Of a stretch of DNA of 11,725 bases, positions 1-7,208 are shown piece by piece. The stretch covers positions 1 to 11,725 of the forward strand of contig DAOVRI010000040.1 in assembly GCA_030628245.1 (NCBI GenBank), in the 5' to 3' direction. A program made the position numbers and the translations under genes. The notes below the pieces were generated by a model. It did no database searches and had not been told where the DNA came from. It worked only from the letters and a program-made list of their open reading frames with translations. Source of the DNA: Dehalococcoidales bacterium (GTDB lineage Bacteria > Chloroflexota > Dehalococcoidia > Dehalococcoidales > RBG-16-60-22). The first letter of the stretch is position 1. Every line of letters starts with the position of its first letter.

Positions 1-329
1 AAACAGGTTGACACGGCTACGCACCCGATATGAACCAGAGCCACCTGATGGCCGTCGTCATAGTCCAGGGCGTGTATCATCGTGCCGTTGACCTGAGCCG
101 CATTGGGGGCCGGACACTTAATACCGTGGGCGATGACGGTGCTTTGCTCGCTGCCTCCCCACTCCTTGACCATATCTACCAGTTCCCCGACGCCAGCCTT
201 TGACGAACCACCCAGGGCCGTAGCCAGGCTGTCCAGTACCTCTTTCTTGGCCGCTTCTACGGCGGCAACGGGGATATCTTCGTACCTGGTACGGGTAAAA
301 TGTCTTACAAAGTCGGTTATAGCAGCCAT
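1..329 (-). CDS. MmgE/PrpD family protein, N-terminal part (cut by left window edge)
   Basis: The MmgE/PrpD family includes 2-methylcitrate dehydratase (PrpD), cis-aconitate decarboxylase and iminodisuccinate epimerase, so a hydro-lyase- or isomerase-like role is expected but the substrate cannot be told. I translated 109 codons from the window. The N-terminus (MAAITDFVRHFTRTRYEDIP) is followed by a helix with EVLDSLATALGGS and then NGTMIHALDYDDGH (about residues 80-93). The last is the family's hallmark NG-x-x-x-HALD-[FY]-DD-x-H block near the active site. The ATG at 327-329 is preceded by CAGGAGG with 9 nt spacing. The gene continues past position 1, so the C-terminal domain is not visible. 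It lies 52 nt downstream of an SDR gene on the same strand, with its own Shine-Dalgarno sequence, and is probably the third gene of an operon headed by the aldehyde ferredoxin oxidoreductase. Family assignment is firm; function is open. Confidence 0.85.
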   Translation of the reverse strand, partial: MAAITDFVRHFTRTRYEDIPVAAVEAAKKEVLDSLATALGGSSKAGVGELVDMVKEWGGSEQSTVIAHGIKCPAPNAAQVNGTMIHALDYDDGHQVALVHIGCVAVSTC

Positions 330-381
330 TTGTTTATGCCTCCTGTTTCTTCAGACAGCAGGAATAAGAGTTAGTATATTT

Positions 382-1218
382 TTAGGTAACCCCGCCGCCC
401 AGCGCTATTACCTCGCCGGTGATGTAGGTCGAAAGGTCGGAAACCAGGAAAAACGTCAGGTCAGCAGCCTCCTCGGGCGTACCGAGTCGACCCCAGGGTA
501 TGTGTGTGGATAATGTATCATGGTCTTTCTTTCTGGCTTCTTCCCAGGTGATGCCCTCGGCCTCTGCCATTTTAGTAAAGGAATCGTCTCTCAGGTTGGT
601 TACTATCATGCCCGGGTTGATGCCGTTGACATTTATTTTATACTGCGCCAGCTCCAGTGCCAGGCTTTTCGTCAGCCCGATAGTACCATATTTGGCGGCG
701 GAGTAGGCGGCGCTTCCCGGTACGCCGTGAGTTCCCGCCAGCGAGCAGAAAATAACAATCCTGCCGCCTTCTCCCCTGGCTATCATACCCCTGGCCACCG
801 CCTTGCAAATTAAGAATGAGCCGACTAAATCTACGTCGATAATAGCCCTTATATCTTTCTCCGAGAGGTCAACGACGGGGACACCCACCGGCCCGCGAAT
901 GGCGGCGGCGTGCGCCAGTATATCTATCTTCCCGAATTTTTTCAGGGCTTTGACTACAGTTGCGTCAATCTCTTTGCTGACGCTGATATCCATGGTCACT
1001 GCCAGGGCTTTCCTGCCCAGTGCCTCGATTTCAGTGACAATCGCGTCTAATCCGCCCCACCCCTCGTCTCCGGGGAAAAGGCTTTTGGGCGCGGCAATCT
1101 TATCGGCAACGACAACATCAGCCCCTTCCCTGGCCAGACGCAGGGCAATGGCATGTCCCATGCCCCTCTTGCTGGCGGCTCCGGTAACCATGGCGACTTT
1201 TCCCTTCAGGCTGCTCAT
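382..1218 (-). CDS. SDR-family NAD(P)-dependent oxidoreductase with atypical motifs
   Basis: A 278-residue classical-type short-chain dehydrogenase, expected to be cytosolic and to interconvert an alcohol and a ketone or aldehyde. The Rossmann glycine motif is TGAASKRGMGH (residues 12-22; G13, G19, G21). Asp39 at the end of beta-2 favours NAD over NADP by the usual rule. The catalytic Ser159, Tyr172 and Lys176 (YSAAK) are in canonical spacing, and the C-terminus has YITGEVIALGGG. Two oddities: the usual NNAG after beta-4 reads HAAA (103-106), and the tetrad Asn in helix 4 is Asp130 (DVDLVGS). Residues about 41-57 form an extra loop after beta-2. The length is slightly above the usual 250. The ATG at 1216-1218 has AGAAGGAGGT upstream, overlapping the stop codon of the preceding aldehyde oxidoreductase gene, so the two are co-transcribed. 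The substrate is unknown; the family call is secure. Confidence 0.93.
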   Translation of the reverse strand: MSSLKGKVAMVTGAASKRGMGHAIALRLAREGADVVVADKIAAPKSLFPGDEGWGGLDAIVTEIEALGRKALAVTMDISVSKEIDATVVKALKKFGKIDILAHAAAIRGPVGVPVVDLSEKDIRAIIDVDLVGSFLICKAVARGMIARGEGGRIVIFCSLAGTHGVPGSAAYSAAKYGTIGLTKSLALELAQYKINVNGINPGMIVTNLRDDSFTKMAEAEGITWEEARKKDHDTLSTHIPWGRLGTPEEAADLTFFLVSDLSTYITGEVIALGGGVT

Positions 1219-1236
1219 TGTGTGTTCTACCTCCTT

Positions 1237-3084
1237 CTAACGTGGCCAGAGCTCTTGAGCTACATCGTCCAACCCCAGTTCTTTTAGCTTCTTTTCACTG
1301 GGCCTGGCTGTTTCAAGATCCCAATCCATTGCAGCTAAATATTCTTTAACGAGCGTATCGGCATCAACCGTTATCCCTGCCAGGGGGCCCTCTTTGTGCG
1401 GCGGTTTACCGAGTATTCTGCCGGGGATTTCGTACTGTAGCAGATTTAATCCTTCGCGGATATTGAAAGCCTGCCGGACATTTTCGATTCTCTCTCCGGT
1501 TACCAGTAGCTCGTCGGTAGTTATATCCCATCCGGTGACCGCTTTTATGAACTCGGTCATGACGTGATTGCTGGGCAGAGCGCCCATGACGAAGAGACAC
1601 ATGCCACAACACATCAGAGCATGCTGGTGGCAGGTACCTGTTTTATGTGCCTGCCCTCTACCGCTAAACGAACCCCGGTCGTATTCGGGCATCAATTCCT
1701 GACTGAATCCCTCCGACCCCTGCGTATGGCGACCCGGAGTGGCATTGGCGATATAGGTCGCCGGCCAGTGAAAGCCGGCCATTGGACTGTGTGCCGGGAC
1801 CTCCTGCCCTTGAATATGGATGGCATATTTCTCGGCGCCCTTGCCGATTTTCTTAGCGGCTATTTTTACGCCGTCGGCCAGTATATCGCCGAGACCTTCT
1901 CTCCTGGCTATTTTTTCCATCATGGCAACCAGCGATTTGTGGTTGCCCCAGGTCATTTCAATACCGCCGGTATCCTTTTTGGTAATCAGTCCCTTCTCAT
2001 AGCATTCCATGGCAAATGCCATGACGGCACCGGCGGATATAGTATCGATGCCGTAACGATTGCAGATATCGTTGGCCTTGATTATAGATTCCAGATTGTT
2101 ATTAAGGCAATTGCTGCCGAACATAGCGAGTGTCTCATACTCCGGCCTGAAAGACCCCGCTTCGTATTTATACTCTCCCGTCCCCTCTTTCATAATTGCC
2201 TCGCAGCTGATGGGGCACCGGTAACAGCCGGTCCGCTTCTGCTTGTACTCATCCAGGGGGTCGGCTCCGAGCGGCCTGGCATCAGGGAAATCGTTTGCCG
2301 CCACCCCTCCCCAATTTTTTACCGGAGAATCACCGCTTTCAGCCGACTGTACAGTTACGAATGACGTGCCGAATTTGCCCAACCAGTCTATATCACCGCT
2401 CATTTTAGCTAATATCTTGGTTCTTAATTTTTTAAGTCCTTTCGCATCGGCGACCTGTACCGCCATTTTACCTTTCACGGCCACTGCCTTGAGCTTCTTT
2501 GAGCCCATAATGGCCCCTAGGCCGGCACGGCCCGCGGCGCTGCCTTTATTGTGCATAATGCAGGATAACCGTGCGAGCTTCTCTCCCGATGGCCCGATGC
2601 TGACTATAGCTACATCTTTGCCCAGCTCGCTTTTCAGTATGTCTTCAGTTTCGTAAGTGTCCTTGCCCCACAGATGGGCGGCGTCTTTCAACTCCGCTTT
2701 GCCGTTATCGATAAACAGATAAACCGGCTTTGCGGATATGCCTGTGAAAAATATGCCGTCGTACCCGGAGAACTTAATGTAAGCGCCGAAATACCCGCCC
2801 GAATTGGCATCCCCCCAGCACCCCGTCAGTGGTGACTTTCCTACCACGGTGAATCTCGTACCTGATATTGCATCGGTTCCGGTAAGCGGGCTGGACATAA
2901 TTCCCAGGATGCTGTCCGGGCCTAACGGGTCAACCCCGGCCTTCATGCGGTCGTACAGAATCCTGACGCCGATACCGTAACCGCCGATATAATCGCGGCA
3001 CAGTTTTTCGTCCAGTACCTCGTCCTTTAACTCACGTCTTGACAAATCCACGTTCAGTATTTTCCCCATGTAACCTCTGGTCAT
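1237..3084 (-). CDS. Aldehyde ferredoxin oxidoreductase family protein (tungsto/molybdopterin enzyme)
   Basis: A 615-residue member of the AOR family, matching the usual length of about 600-620. Known members oxidise aldehydes to carboxylic acids, or the reverse, using a tungsten (rarely molybdenum) bis-pyranopterin and one [4Fe-4S] cluster, with ferredoxin as electron carrier, in the anaerobic cytoplasm. Visible signatures are the N-terminal MGKILNVDLS (6-15), GGYGIGVRILYD (34-45), the pterin-binding stretch GRAGLGAIMGSKKLKAV (185-201), PEYET (314-318) and the cluster ligands C287-x2-C290-x3-C294, with Cys496 (CGMC) as the likely distant fourth ligand at typical spacing. The region around the fourth Cys is unusually Cys/His-rich (CHQHALMCCGMC, 485-496). 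The ATG at 3082-3084 was chosen because AGGAGG sits 5 nt upstream; Met6 lacks such a site. It is the first gene of a minus-strand operon with an SDR and a MmgE/PrpD gene. The subfamily, metal and aldehyde are not determinable here. Confidence 0.96.
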   Translation of the reverse strand: MTRGYMGKILNVDLSRRELKDEVLDEKLCRDYIGGYGIGVRILYDRMKAGVDPLGPDSILGIMSSPLTGTDAISGTRFTVVGKSPLTGCWGDANSGGYFGAYIKFSGYDGIFFTGISAKPVYLFIDNGKAELKDAAHLWGKDTYETEDILKSELGKDVAIVSIGPSGEKLARLSCIMHNKGSAAGRAGLGAIMGSKKLKAVAVKGKMAVQVADAKGLKKLRTKILAKMSGDIDWLGKFGTSFVTVQSAESGDSPVKNWGGVAANDFPDARPLGADPLDEYKQKRTGCYRCPISCEAIMKEGTGEYKYEAGSFRPEYETLAMFGSNCLNNNLESIIKANDICNRYGIDTISAGAVMAFAMECYEKGLITKKDTGGIEMTWGNHKSLVAMMEKIARREGLGDILADGVKIAAKKIGKGAEKYAIHIQGQEVPAHSPMAGFHWPATYIANATPGRHTQGSEGFSQELMPEYDRGSFSGRGQAHKTGTCHQHALMCCGMCLFVMGALPSNHVMTEFIKAVTGWDITTDELLVTGERIENVRQAFNIREGLNLLQYEIPGRILGKPPHKEGPLAGITVDADTLVKEYLAAMDWDLETARPSEKKLKELGLDDVAQELWPR

Positions 3085-3144
3085 ACATTCCTCCTGAGTG
3101 ATTTCGCTTATTCCCGGTAATTATGATTATGCAATACAATGGCC

Positions 3145-3181
3145 GTCCAGTTATTATATAATATTGGTCGTATAAAGCTAA
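3145..3181. promoter_or_regulatory. Divergent promoter region with overlapping -10 boxes
   Basis: The 109-bp gap between the two divergent operons holds the AT-rich near-palindrome ATTATATAAT (3153-3162). On the plus strand it gives a perfect TATAAT at 3157-3162, about 30 nt before the TTG start of the plus-strand SDR. On the minus strand it gives a perfect TATAAT at 3158-3153, about 70 nt before the oxidoreductase start. The -35 elements are poor on both strands: roughly ATACAA at 3134-3139 for plus and TTAGCT at 3181-3176 for minus. The two -10 boxes share bases, so the operons may compete for RNA polymerase or be jointly controlled. This is read from consensus only. Confidence 0.5.
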
Positions 3182-3196
3182 AGGAGGCGGAAATTG
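3180..3196 (+). promoter_or_regulatory. Ribosome binding site deciding a TTG start
   Basis: AAAGGAGG at 3180-3187 lies 6 nt before the TTG at 3194-3196. The SDR fold (beta-1 and TGGAKGIG) begins only a few codons later, leaving no room for a later ATG, so translation must begin at this TTG. Confidence 0.8.
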
Positions 3197-3994
3197 TTAC
3201 TTGCGAATCGAGTGGCGATTGTTACCGGAGGCGCCAAAGGAATTGGGAGAGGCATTGCCCTTAAGTTTGCCGAGGAGGGTTGTGACATAGTCGTCAATGC
3301 CCTGCACATCGAGGGCGCCCGGAAAGTTGCGGATGAGGTCAGGGCTCTGGGGCGCGAGTCCCTGGCGATTGGGGCCGATGTCTCAAACAGCGCCGAGGTA
3401 AACGATATGGTAGACCAGACTATTAAAAAATTCGGTAAAATTGATATCCTGGTCAATAATGCGGGCGGAATAACGGGCGCTAAAGAAGGGGCAATTGAGG
3501 ATACAACCGAAGAGGACTGGGACAGGATTGTCGGCATTAACCTGAAAGGCCAGTTTTTGTGTTGCCGGGCGGTTGTGCCCCATATGAGAAAAAATAAGTA
3601 CGGCAAGATTATCAATGTCTCTTCCATGGGCGCCATACATCCACCTGCACCCATCGTTCATTATCATTCGGCAAAAGGAGGGGTCCTTTCGTTGACAAGC
3701 AACCTGGCTTTTGAACTGGCCCCTTTTAATATCACGGTAAACGCAATTCTGCCGGGTCCGGTACGTTCGGAATTTTTTAACGAGATGCTGAAGGATATGT
3801 CTGAAAAAGAAGGAGAAGCCTTTTTCACCATGCTGGACAAAAGGGTCCCGATGCAGAGAATGGGTATGCCCGAGGAAATAGCGGGAGTGGCTCTGTTTCT
3901 GGCATCTGAGCTTTCATCTTATGTTACCGGCGAATCAATAAACGCCGGGGGAGGATTACCTTTGACGCCACGTGATGACGTCGGTACCGGGTAG
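3194..3994 (+). CDS. SDR-family oxidoreductase (FabG-like, classical SDR)
   Basis: A 266-residue cytosolic short-chain dehydrogenase/reductase that would reduce or oxidise a carbonyl/hydroxyl pair with NAD(P)(H). All classical motifs are present: TGGAKGIG (11-18), Asp62 in ADVS, NNAG (88-91), the tetrad Asn116 (GINLKG), Ser144, Tyr157 and Lys161 (YHSAK), and a C-terminal YVTGESINAGGG. The end of beta-2 carries Asn35 rather than an acidic residue, so cofactor preference is unclear. It shares the KKFGKIDIL block with the SDR at 382-1218, suggesting both came from one broad SDR pool, though the two differ in active-site details. It starts with TTG behind a strong Shine-Dalgarno sequence. The CocE/S15-type hydrolase gene follows after 26 nt, so the two probably form one operon diverging from the oxidoreductase operon. 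It resembles 3-oxoacyl-ACP reductase (FabG), but no fatty-acid genes are nearby, so I do not assign that role. Confidence 0.95.
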   Translation: MLLANRVAIVTGGAKGIGRGIALKFAEEGCDIVVNALHIEGARKVADEVRALGRESLAIGADVSNSAEVNDMVDQTIKKFGKIDILVNNAGGITGAKEGAIEDTTEEDWDRIVGINLKGQFLCCRAVVPHMRKNKYGKIINVSSMGAIHPPAPIVHYHSAKGGVLSLTSNLAFELAPFNITVNAILPGPVRSEFFNEMLKDMSEKEGEAFFTMLDKRVPMQRMGMPEEIAGVALFLASELSSYVTGESINAGGGLPLTPRDDVGTG

Positions 3995-4020
3995 CTGGAG
4001 GCACTACAAAGGAGGAAAAA

Positions 4021-5757
4021 GTGAAAAAAGATTGGCGTGAGCTCATAAGTCAACCCAAGTATGGCATCAAAGTAGAAAAAGATGTTTTTGTACCCGTGCG
4101 GGATGGAGTCCGCCTGGCAGTGAATGTCTATCGCCCGGGTGCCAGAGGTAAGTTCCCGGCTTTGTTTGCTATGGGAGGTTATGGTAAAGAACTACAGGAA
4201 GTATTGATTCCGCCGCAGCCGCTTTATAAAAGTGCCGTTTGGGACGGCAACATAGAAGCCGGCGATACTCACAACATAGTACCAAGGGGCTATGTCCATG
4301 TTATTGCGGACGCTAGAGGGACCGGTCAATCGGAAGGTGAATTTTTCGGAATGTCGACGCAGCAGGAAGGGAAAGATGGCGCTGACATTATAGAATGGAT
4401 AGCCAGCCAGTCCTGGTGCGATGGCAATGTGGGTATGATAGGATACTCCTATTACGGCAATATGCAATTAAAGGTTGCTATCCAGCAGCCCCCTCATCTT
4501 AAAGCTATTTTTGTATCCCATATAGCGGCTGACTTCTATCGCGATTTTGCCTATTCCGGGGGTGTCCTCAGCTTGTTCCTGTACGGATTGTGGGATGGCC
4601 GCCATGGAACAAGTGGATTTGCGCCTAAAAACGCCGTATCTCAAATGATGAAGACCCTGCCCAGAGATGAATTTGAGCGCCGGCGCAATGAACTCTTAAA
4701 CCACCCCGATATCAAACACTACCCTAATTTATATCACCTGCTGAAGTATCCTCAGAAAAACCCGAGTTTCTTTGATATAGTGATGAATCCATTCGATGGT
4801 CCTTTCTGGCGGGATAAATCGGTTTACCCATTCTTTGATAAGATAAAAGTCCCTACATACGTGGTCGGAAAGGTGGGAGGAATAAAAGGCTTCTGGGACG
4901 TTTACACTGGTATAAATACCATCAAAAAACTCTTCGTGAAACCAACCGGACCCGAAGAGCGACCCTGGAGAGAGGATATAGAACTGATTTTAAGGTGGCA
5001 CGACCACTGGCTTAAGGGTAATGATACCGGTATTATGGATGAGCCACCAATCAAGCTGTTTGTCCCGGGAGCCAACCGGTACCGTTATGAGAAGGAGTGG
5101 CCGTTAAAGGGAATTGAATATACTGATTGTTATTTGCGTCGCTGGGAAGGGCTTTCCTTTGAGCCTGAGCTTTATCAACCGGAGCCTGACTGCTTCTTAC
5201 AGCAACCACTGCACCTGTCCACCAAGAGAGATTCGGTTAAATATGTCAGCCCTGCCTTGCCGGCAGACCTGGAGGTGATTGGAATGGCTGCTTTGAGCTT
5301 ATTTGCTTCCGTTGACCAGGACGATGCTAACTGGATAGTCAAGCTATCCGATGTAGCGCCAACCGGTAGAGAGACGACTGTGTCTAAAGGTTGGCTGAAG
5401 GCATCCCACCGGGCTCTGGATACCACCAGGCCAAAACCATACAGTCCCTATCATCCCCATACCAGCGCGGAGCCGGTTAAGCCGGGTGAGATAAATGAAT
5501 ACGCGATAGGTCTGGGCAATATCGTCAACGTCTTTAAAGCAGGTCATCGGATTAAACTGGAGATAGAAAGCCTGGAATCCCCCAGAGACCCCGAGATACA
5601 GATTCACTATCATCCCCATCTAAATAGTTCCAAGACCACGCTTCATAAGATTTACCGGAACAGGGAATACCGGTCACACCTGATACTGCCGGTTACCTCG
5701 GGGAAAGAGGCAGTGCTGGAAGTAATGAGTGATGACAATTTCCAGGGAGGAGTATAG
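4021..5757 (+). CDS. CocE/NonD (S15-type) alpha/beta hydrolase
   Basis: A 578-residue hydrolase of the X-Pro dipeptidyl-peptidase/cocaine-esterase group, which cleaves esters or amides using Ser-His-Asp. The N-terminal half is the alpha/beta-hydrolase: VFVPVRDGVRLAVNVYRP (22-39), GGYG near residue 52 with Tyr54 as possible oxyanion Tyr, ADARGTGQSEG (96-106) and the nucleophile elbow GYSYYG (141-146, Ser143). RWHDHWLKG (325-333) is the family's block after the His. The C-terminal third (about 365-565) is the jelly-roll domain (ADLEVIGMAALSLFASVDQDD, SKGWLKASHR). The usual GPWxH His motif is not seen: the corresponding stretch is KPTGPEERPWRE (about 307-318). Asp293 could be the acid. There is no signal peptide, so it is probably cytoplasmic. 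The GTG start at 4021 is set by AAAGGAGG ending 5 nt upstream. It is co-transcribed with the SDR. The substrate is unknown. Confidence 0.9.
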   Translation: MKKDWRELISQPKYGIKVEKDVFVPVRDGVRLAVNVYRPGARGKFPALFAMGGYGKELQEVLIPPQPLYKSAVWDGNIEAGDTHNIVPRGYVHVIADARGTGQSEGEFFGMSTQQEGKDGADIIEWIASQSWCDGNVGMIGYSYYGNMQLKVAIQQPPHLKAIFVSHIAADFYRDFAYSGGVLSLFLYGLWDGRHGTSGFAPKNAVSQMMKTLPRDEFERRRNELLNHPDIKHYPNLYHLLKYPQKNPSFFDIVMNPFDGPFWRDKSVYPFFDKIKVPTYVVGKVGGIKGFWDVYTGINTIKKLFVKPTGPEERPWREDIELILRWHDHWLKGNDTGIMDEPPIKLFVPGANRYRYEKEWPLKGIEYTDCYLRRWEGLSFEPELYQPEPDCFLQQPLHLSTKRDSVKYVSPALPADLEVIGMAALSLFASVDQDDANWIVKLSDVAPTGRETTVSKGWLKASHRALDTTRPKPYSPYHPHTSAEPVKPGEINEYAIGLGNIVNVFKAGHRIKLEIESLESPRDPEIQIHYHPHLNSSKTTLHKIYRNREYRSHLILPVTSGKEAVLEVMSDDNFQGGV

Positions 5758-5822
5758 AGGGCTTTCAAATAAGCGGCAGGACAACTGTAATATCAAAAAG
5801 GGGATGCGGATAGTGGTAGAAG

Positions 5823-5895
<73 letters not shown>

Positions 5896-5915
5896 ATGAT
5901 GTAACGCTGTTCAAT

Positions 5916-5945
5916 ATTTTATCATCATGAGACGTGTCATGGCAA
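5916..5945 (-). promoter_or_regulatory. Putative promoter of tRNA-Lys
   Basis: On the minus strand TTGCCA (5945-5940) and TAAAAT (5921-5916) are separated by 18 nt. This would place transcription start about 13 nt before the mature tRNA 5' end. Both boxes match sigma-70 consensus at five of six (-10) and four of six (-35) positions. Confidence 0.5.
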
Positions 5946-5982
5946 GCAGCTTGAGGCTACCCGCCGGGGCAGGGCGGGCACA

Positions 5983-6025
5983 AAATAAAGCTCTCTCATC
6001 TTCTTCATATAAGAGAGCTCTATTT
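5983..6025. terminator. Hairpin terminator, probably for the 72-residue gene
   Basis: The arms AAATAAAGCTCTCT (5983-5996) and AGAGAGCTCTATTT (6012-6025) pair over 14 positions with one mismatch, around a 15-nt loop. The outer A/T pairs give a T-rich run on either strand, so it could act in both directions. It lies 65 bp beyond the stop of the minus-strand gene at 6091-6309 and upstream of the tRNA, and would insulate the two. Confidence 0.75.
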
Positions 6026-6090
6026 ATGATTTTATAAAAATTTACTTTCTGTATTCTGTTCAGAAGATTCCCATTTTACGCCCTGATATG

Positions 6091-6309
6091 TCAGTTTTGT
6101 ACATGGTCGGTAAGCTTCACCTTGTCCACCGGCGCCAGTAGATTGCCGTCCGCCGTCAGGATATCCTTGGCGTTAATGATGTTGGTGTCCGGGTGAGCCA
6201 GGCGGAACTGTTTCATGACCGCGTCGTGTTTCTGGAAAGCCTCTTTATCATTCTTGGCCGGGCCGCTTGGCTCTTCTGTTTTTCTTTTCCGTATCCATAG
6301 TATTATCAT
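6091..6309 (-). CDS. Small hypothetical protein, 72 residues
   Basis: I do not recognise this protein. It starts MIILWIRKRK, followed by a charged, probably helical stretch (about 15-38, rich in Lys, Asp, Glu and Gln) and a tail with NIINAKDILTADGNLLAPVDKV (about residues 43-64, split here only by description) that reads like a small beta-rich or loop segment. The hydrophobic N-terminal run is too short to be a membrane helix. No Cys is present. It is likely a real gene because GGGAGGT sits 7 nt before the ATG at 6307-6309 and a strong hairpin terminator follows. It lies 96 bp downstream of the exported-protein gene on the same strand and may be transcribed with it. Function unknown. Confidence 0.65.
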   Translation of the reverse strand: MIILWIRKRKTEEPSGPAKNDKEAFQKHDAVMKQFRLAHPDTNIINAKDILTADGNLLAPVDKVKLTDHVQN

Positions 6310-6405
6310 ATCTTTACCTCCCGCGGCGATTTATTATTAAGTCCACAGGTTCCTTATAATCCGTATTTCTCTATATACAGGTCATAGCGGGGCCTCCCGG
6401 TTAAC

Positions 6406-6921
6406 TCAGCTTAAAGTGAGGTAAAACTCGGGTGAGACGGCGTAATTATCGCCAGCAATCCCGTAGCAGTAAAAACAGCCTTTATCGATGGTGATTTTAT
6501 ATTTGGCATATCCCGGCAGCATAAAGCTCACCATGCCGTTCTGCATTGTTATATAGGTCTCCCGGGGCGTGTCGCCCTCACCCCAGGTAACTTTCTCCCA
6601 CTGGTCGATACCGGTCTGGACATAGATGCCGACGTTAAGGGTCATGTACCGGTAATGGTAGACGAGCTCATCGATATTGGTGATATACAGCGTAAAGAGC
6701 GTATCGGCGGTGCTGTTGGCAGAGTCGATATGAAAGAGGTCGCCCGGCGTGACGCCGCCTATAGCATTCCCGAAGGCATTCAACTTCGGTGCTGTAGCGG
6801 GTTCGGCGGCTTCGACGGTCATGGGTGCATTTATGGCCATGGCTTCGTCATAGGCGTATGCCACCGGCCAGGGGGTGAGGAGTAAAGCCGCAATCAGGGG
6901 GAAAATCAATTTCCTTTTCAT
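6406..6921 (-). CDS. Exported hypothetical protein, 171 residues
   Basis: I do not recognise a family. The N-terminus MKRKLIFPLIAALLLTPWPVAYA is a textbook Sec signal peptide: two to three basic residues, a hydrophobic core at 5-16 and AYA at the -3 to -1 positions, so cleavage is likely after residue 23. No lipobox Cys is present, so the product should be released or wall-associated. The mature part has an Ala/Pro-rich linker (about 28-47) and then a beta-strand-rich domain with many Tyr, Thr and Trp residues (DTLFTLYITN, YRYMTLNVGIYVQTG, YAKYKITIDKG). There is a CFYC pair (C149, C152) that could form a disulfide or bind metal. The start is the ATG at 6919-6921, with AGAAGG about 9 nt upstream. 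The small 72-residue gene lies downstream on the same strand. Role unknown; an extracellular binding or structural protein is possible. Confidence 0.8.
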   Translation of the reverse strand: MKRKLIFPLIAALLLTPWPVAYAYDEAMAINAPMTVEAAEPATAPKLNAFGNAIGGVTPGDLFHIDSANSTADTLFTLYITNIDELVYHYRYMTLNVGIYVQTGIDQWEKVTWGEGDTPRETYITMQNGMVSFMLPGYAKYKITIDKGCFYCYGIAGDNYAVSPEFYLTLS

Positions 6922-7113
6922 TTCATCTGGCCTTCTGCTTTAACTCTGTACACCGGATGTAGTATGGTCATGGGTTTTCATCTCACAGTCTCAGCTTATC
7001 GTTGAAGTGGGAAATAAAACATAAAAAGCCGGGGTGGTGCTATAAACAATGCATAAATGTTTTGGCGGGCATAGTAGGGGAAATTTGTGATGGGATGCCG
7101 GGTATAAATAGAA
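6922..7113 (-). other. Leader region of the exported-protein gene
   Basis: This 192-bp stretch between the receiver gene's terminator and the exported-protein gene shows no convincing coding frame. On the minus strand a weak sigma-70-like pair is visible: TTGTTT (7049-7044), 17 nt, TTTTAT (7026-7021). This would give a leader of about 90 nt. I see no other structure in it. Confidence 0.3.
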
Positions 7114-7142
7114 AGGGCTTAGCGTTTTATCGGCTAAGCCCT
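7114..7142 (-). terminator. Rho-independent terminator of the orphan receiver gene
   Basis: A perfect 10-bp stem, AGGGCTTAGC (7114-7123) with GCTAAGCCCT (7133-7142), encloses a 9-nt loop. Read on the minus strand it is followed by TTTCTATTTATA, a T-rich run. It lies 66 bp after the stop codon of the receiver gene at 7209-7619. Confidence 0.85.
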
Positions 7143-7208
7143 GCTAACTATTGGAACGTTACCAGGCTGGGGAACAGCTCTTGGTTTATACTTACAGATT
7201 ATTCAATA

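Noticed and set aside
1564..2364. Long plus-strand open frame (about 266 codons) opposite the aldehyde oxidoreductase gene
   Set aside because: It is antisense to a gene with clear family motifs, has no ribosome site and an unfamiliar protein composition; it is a codon-bias shadow.
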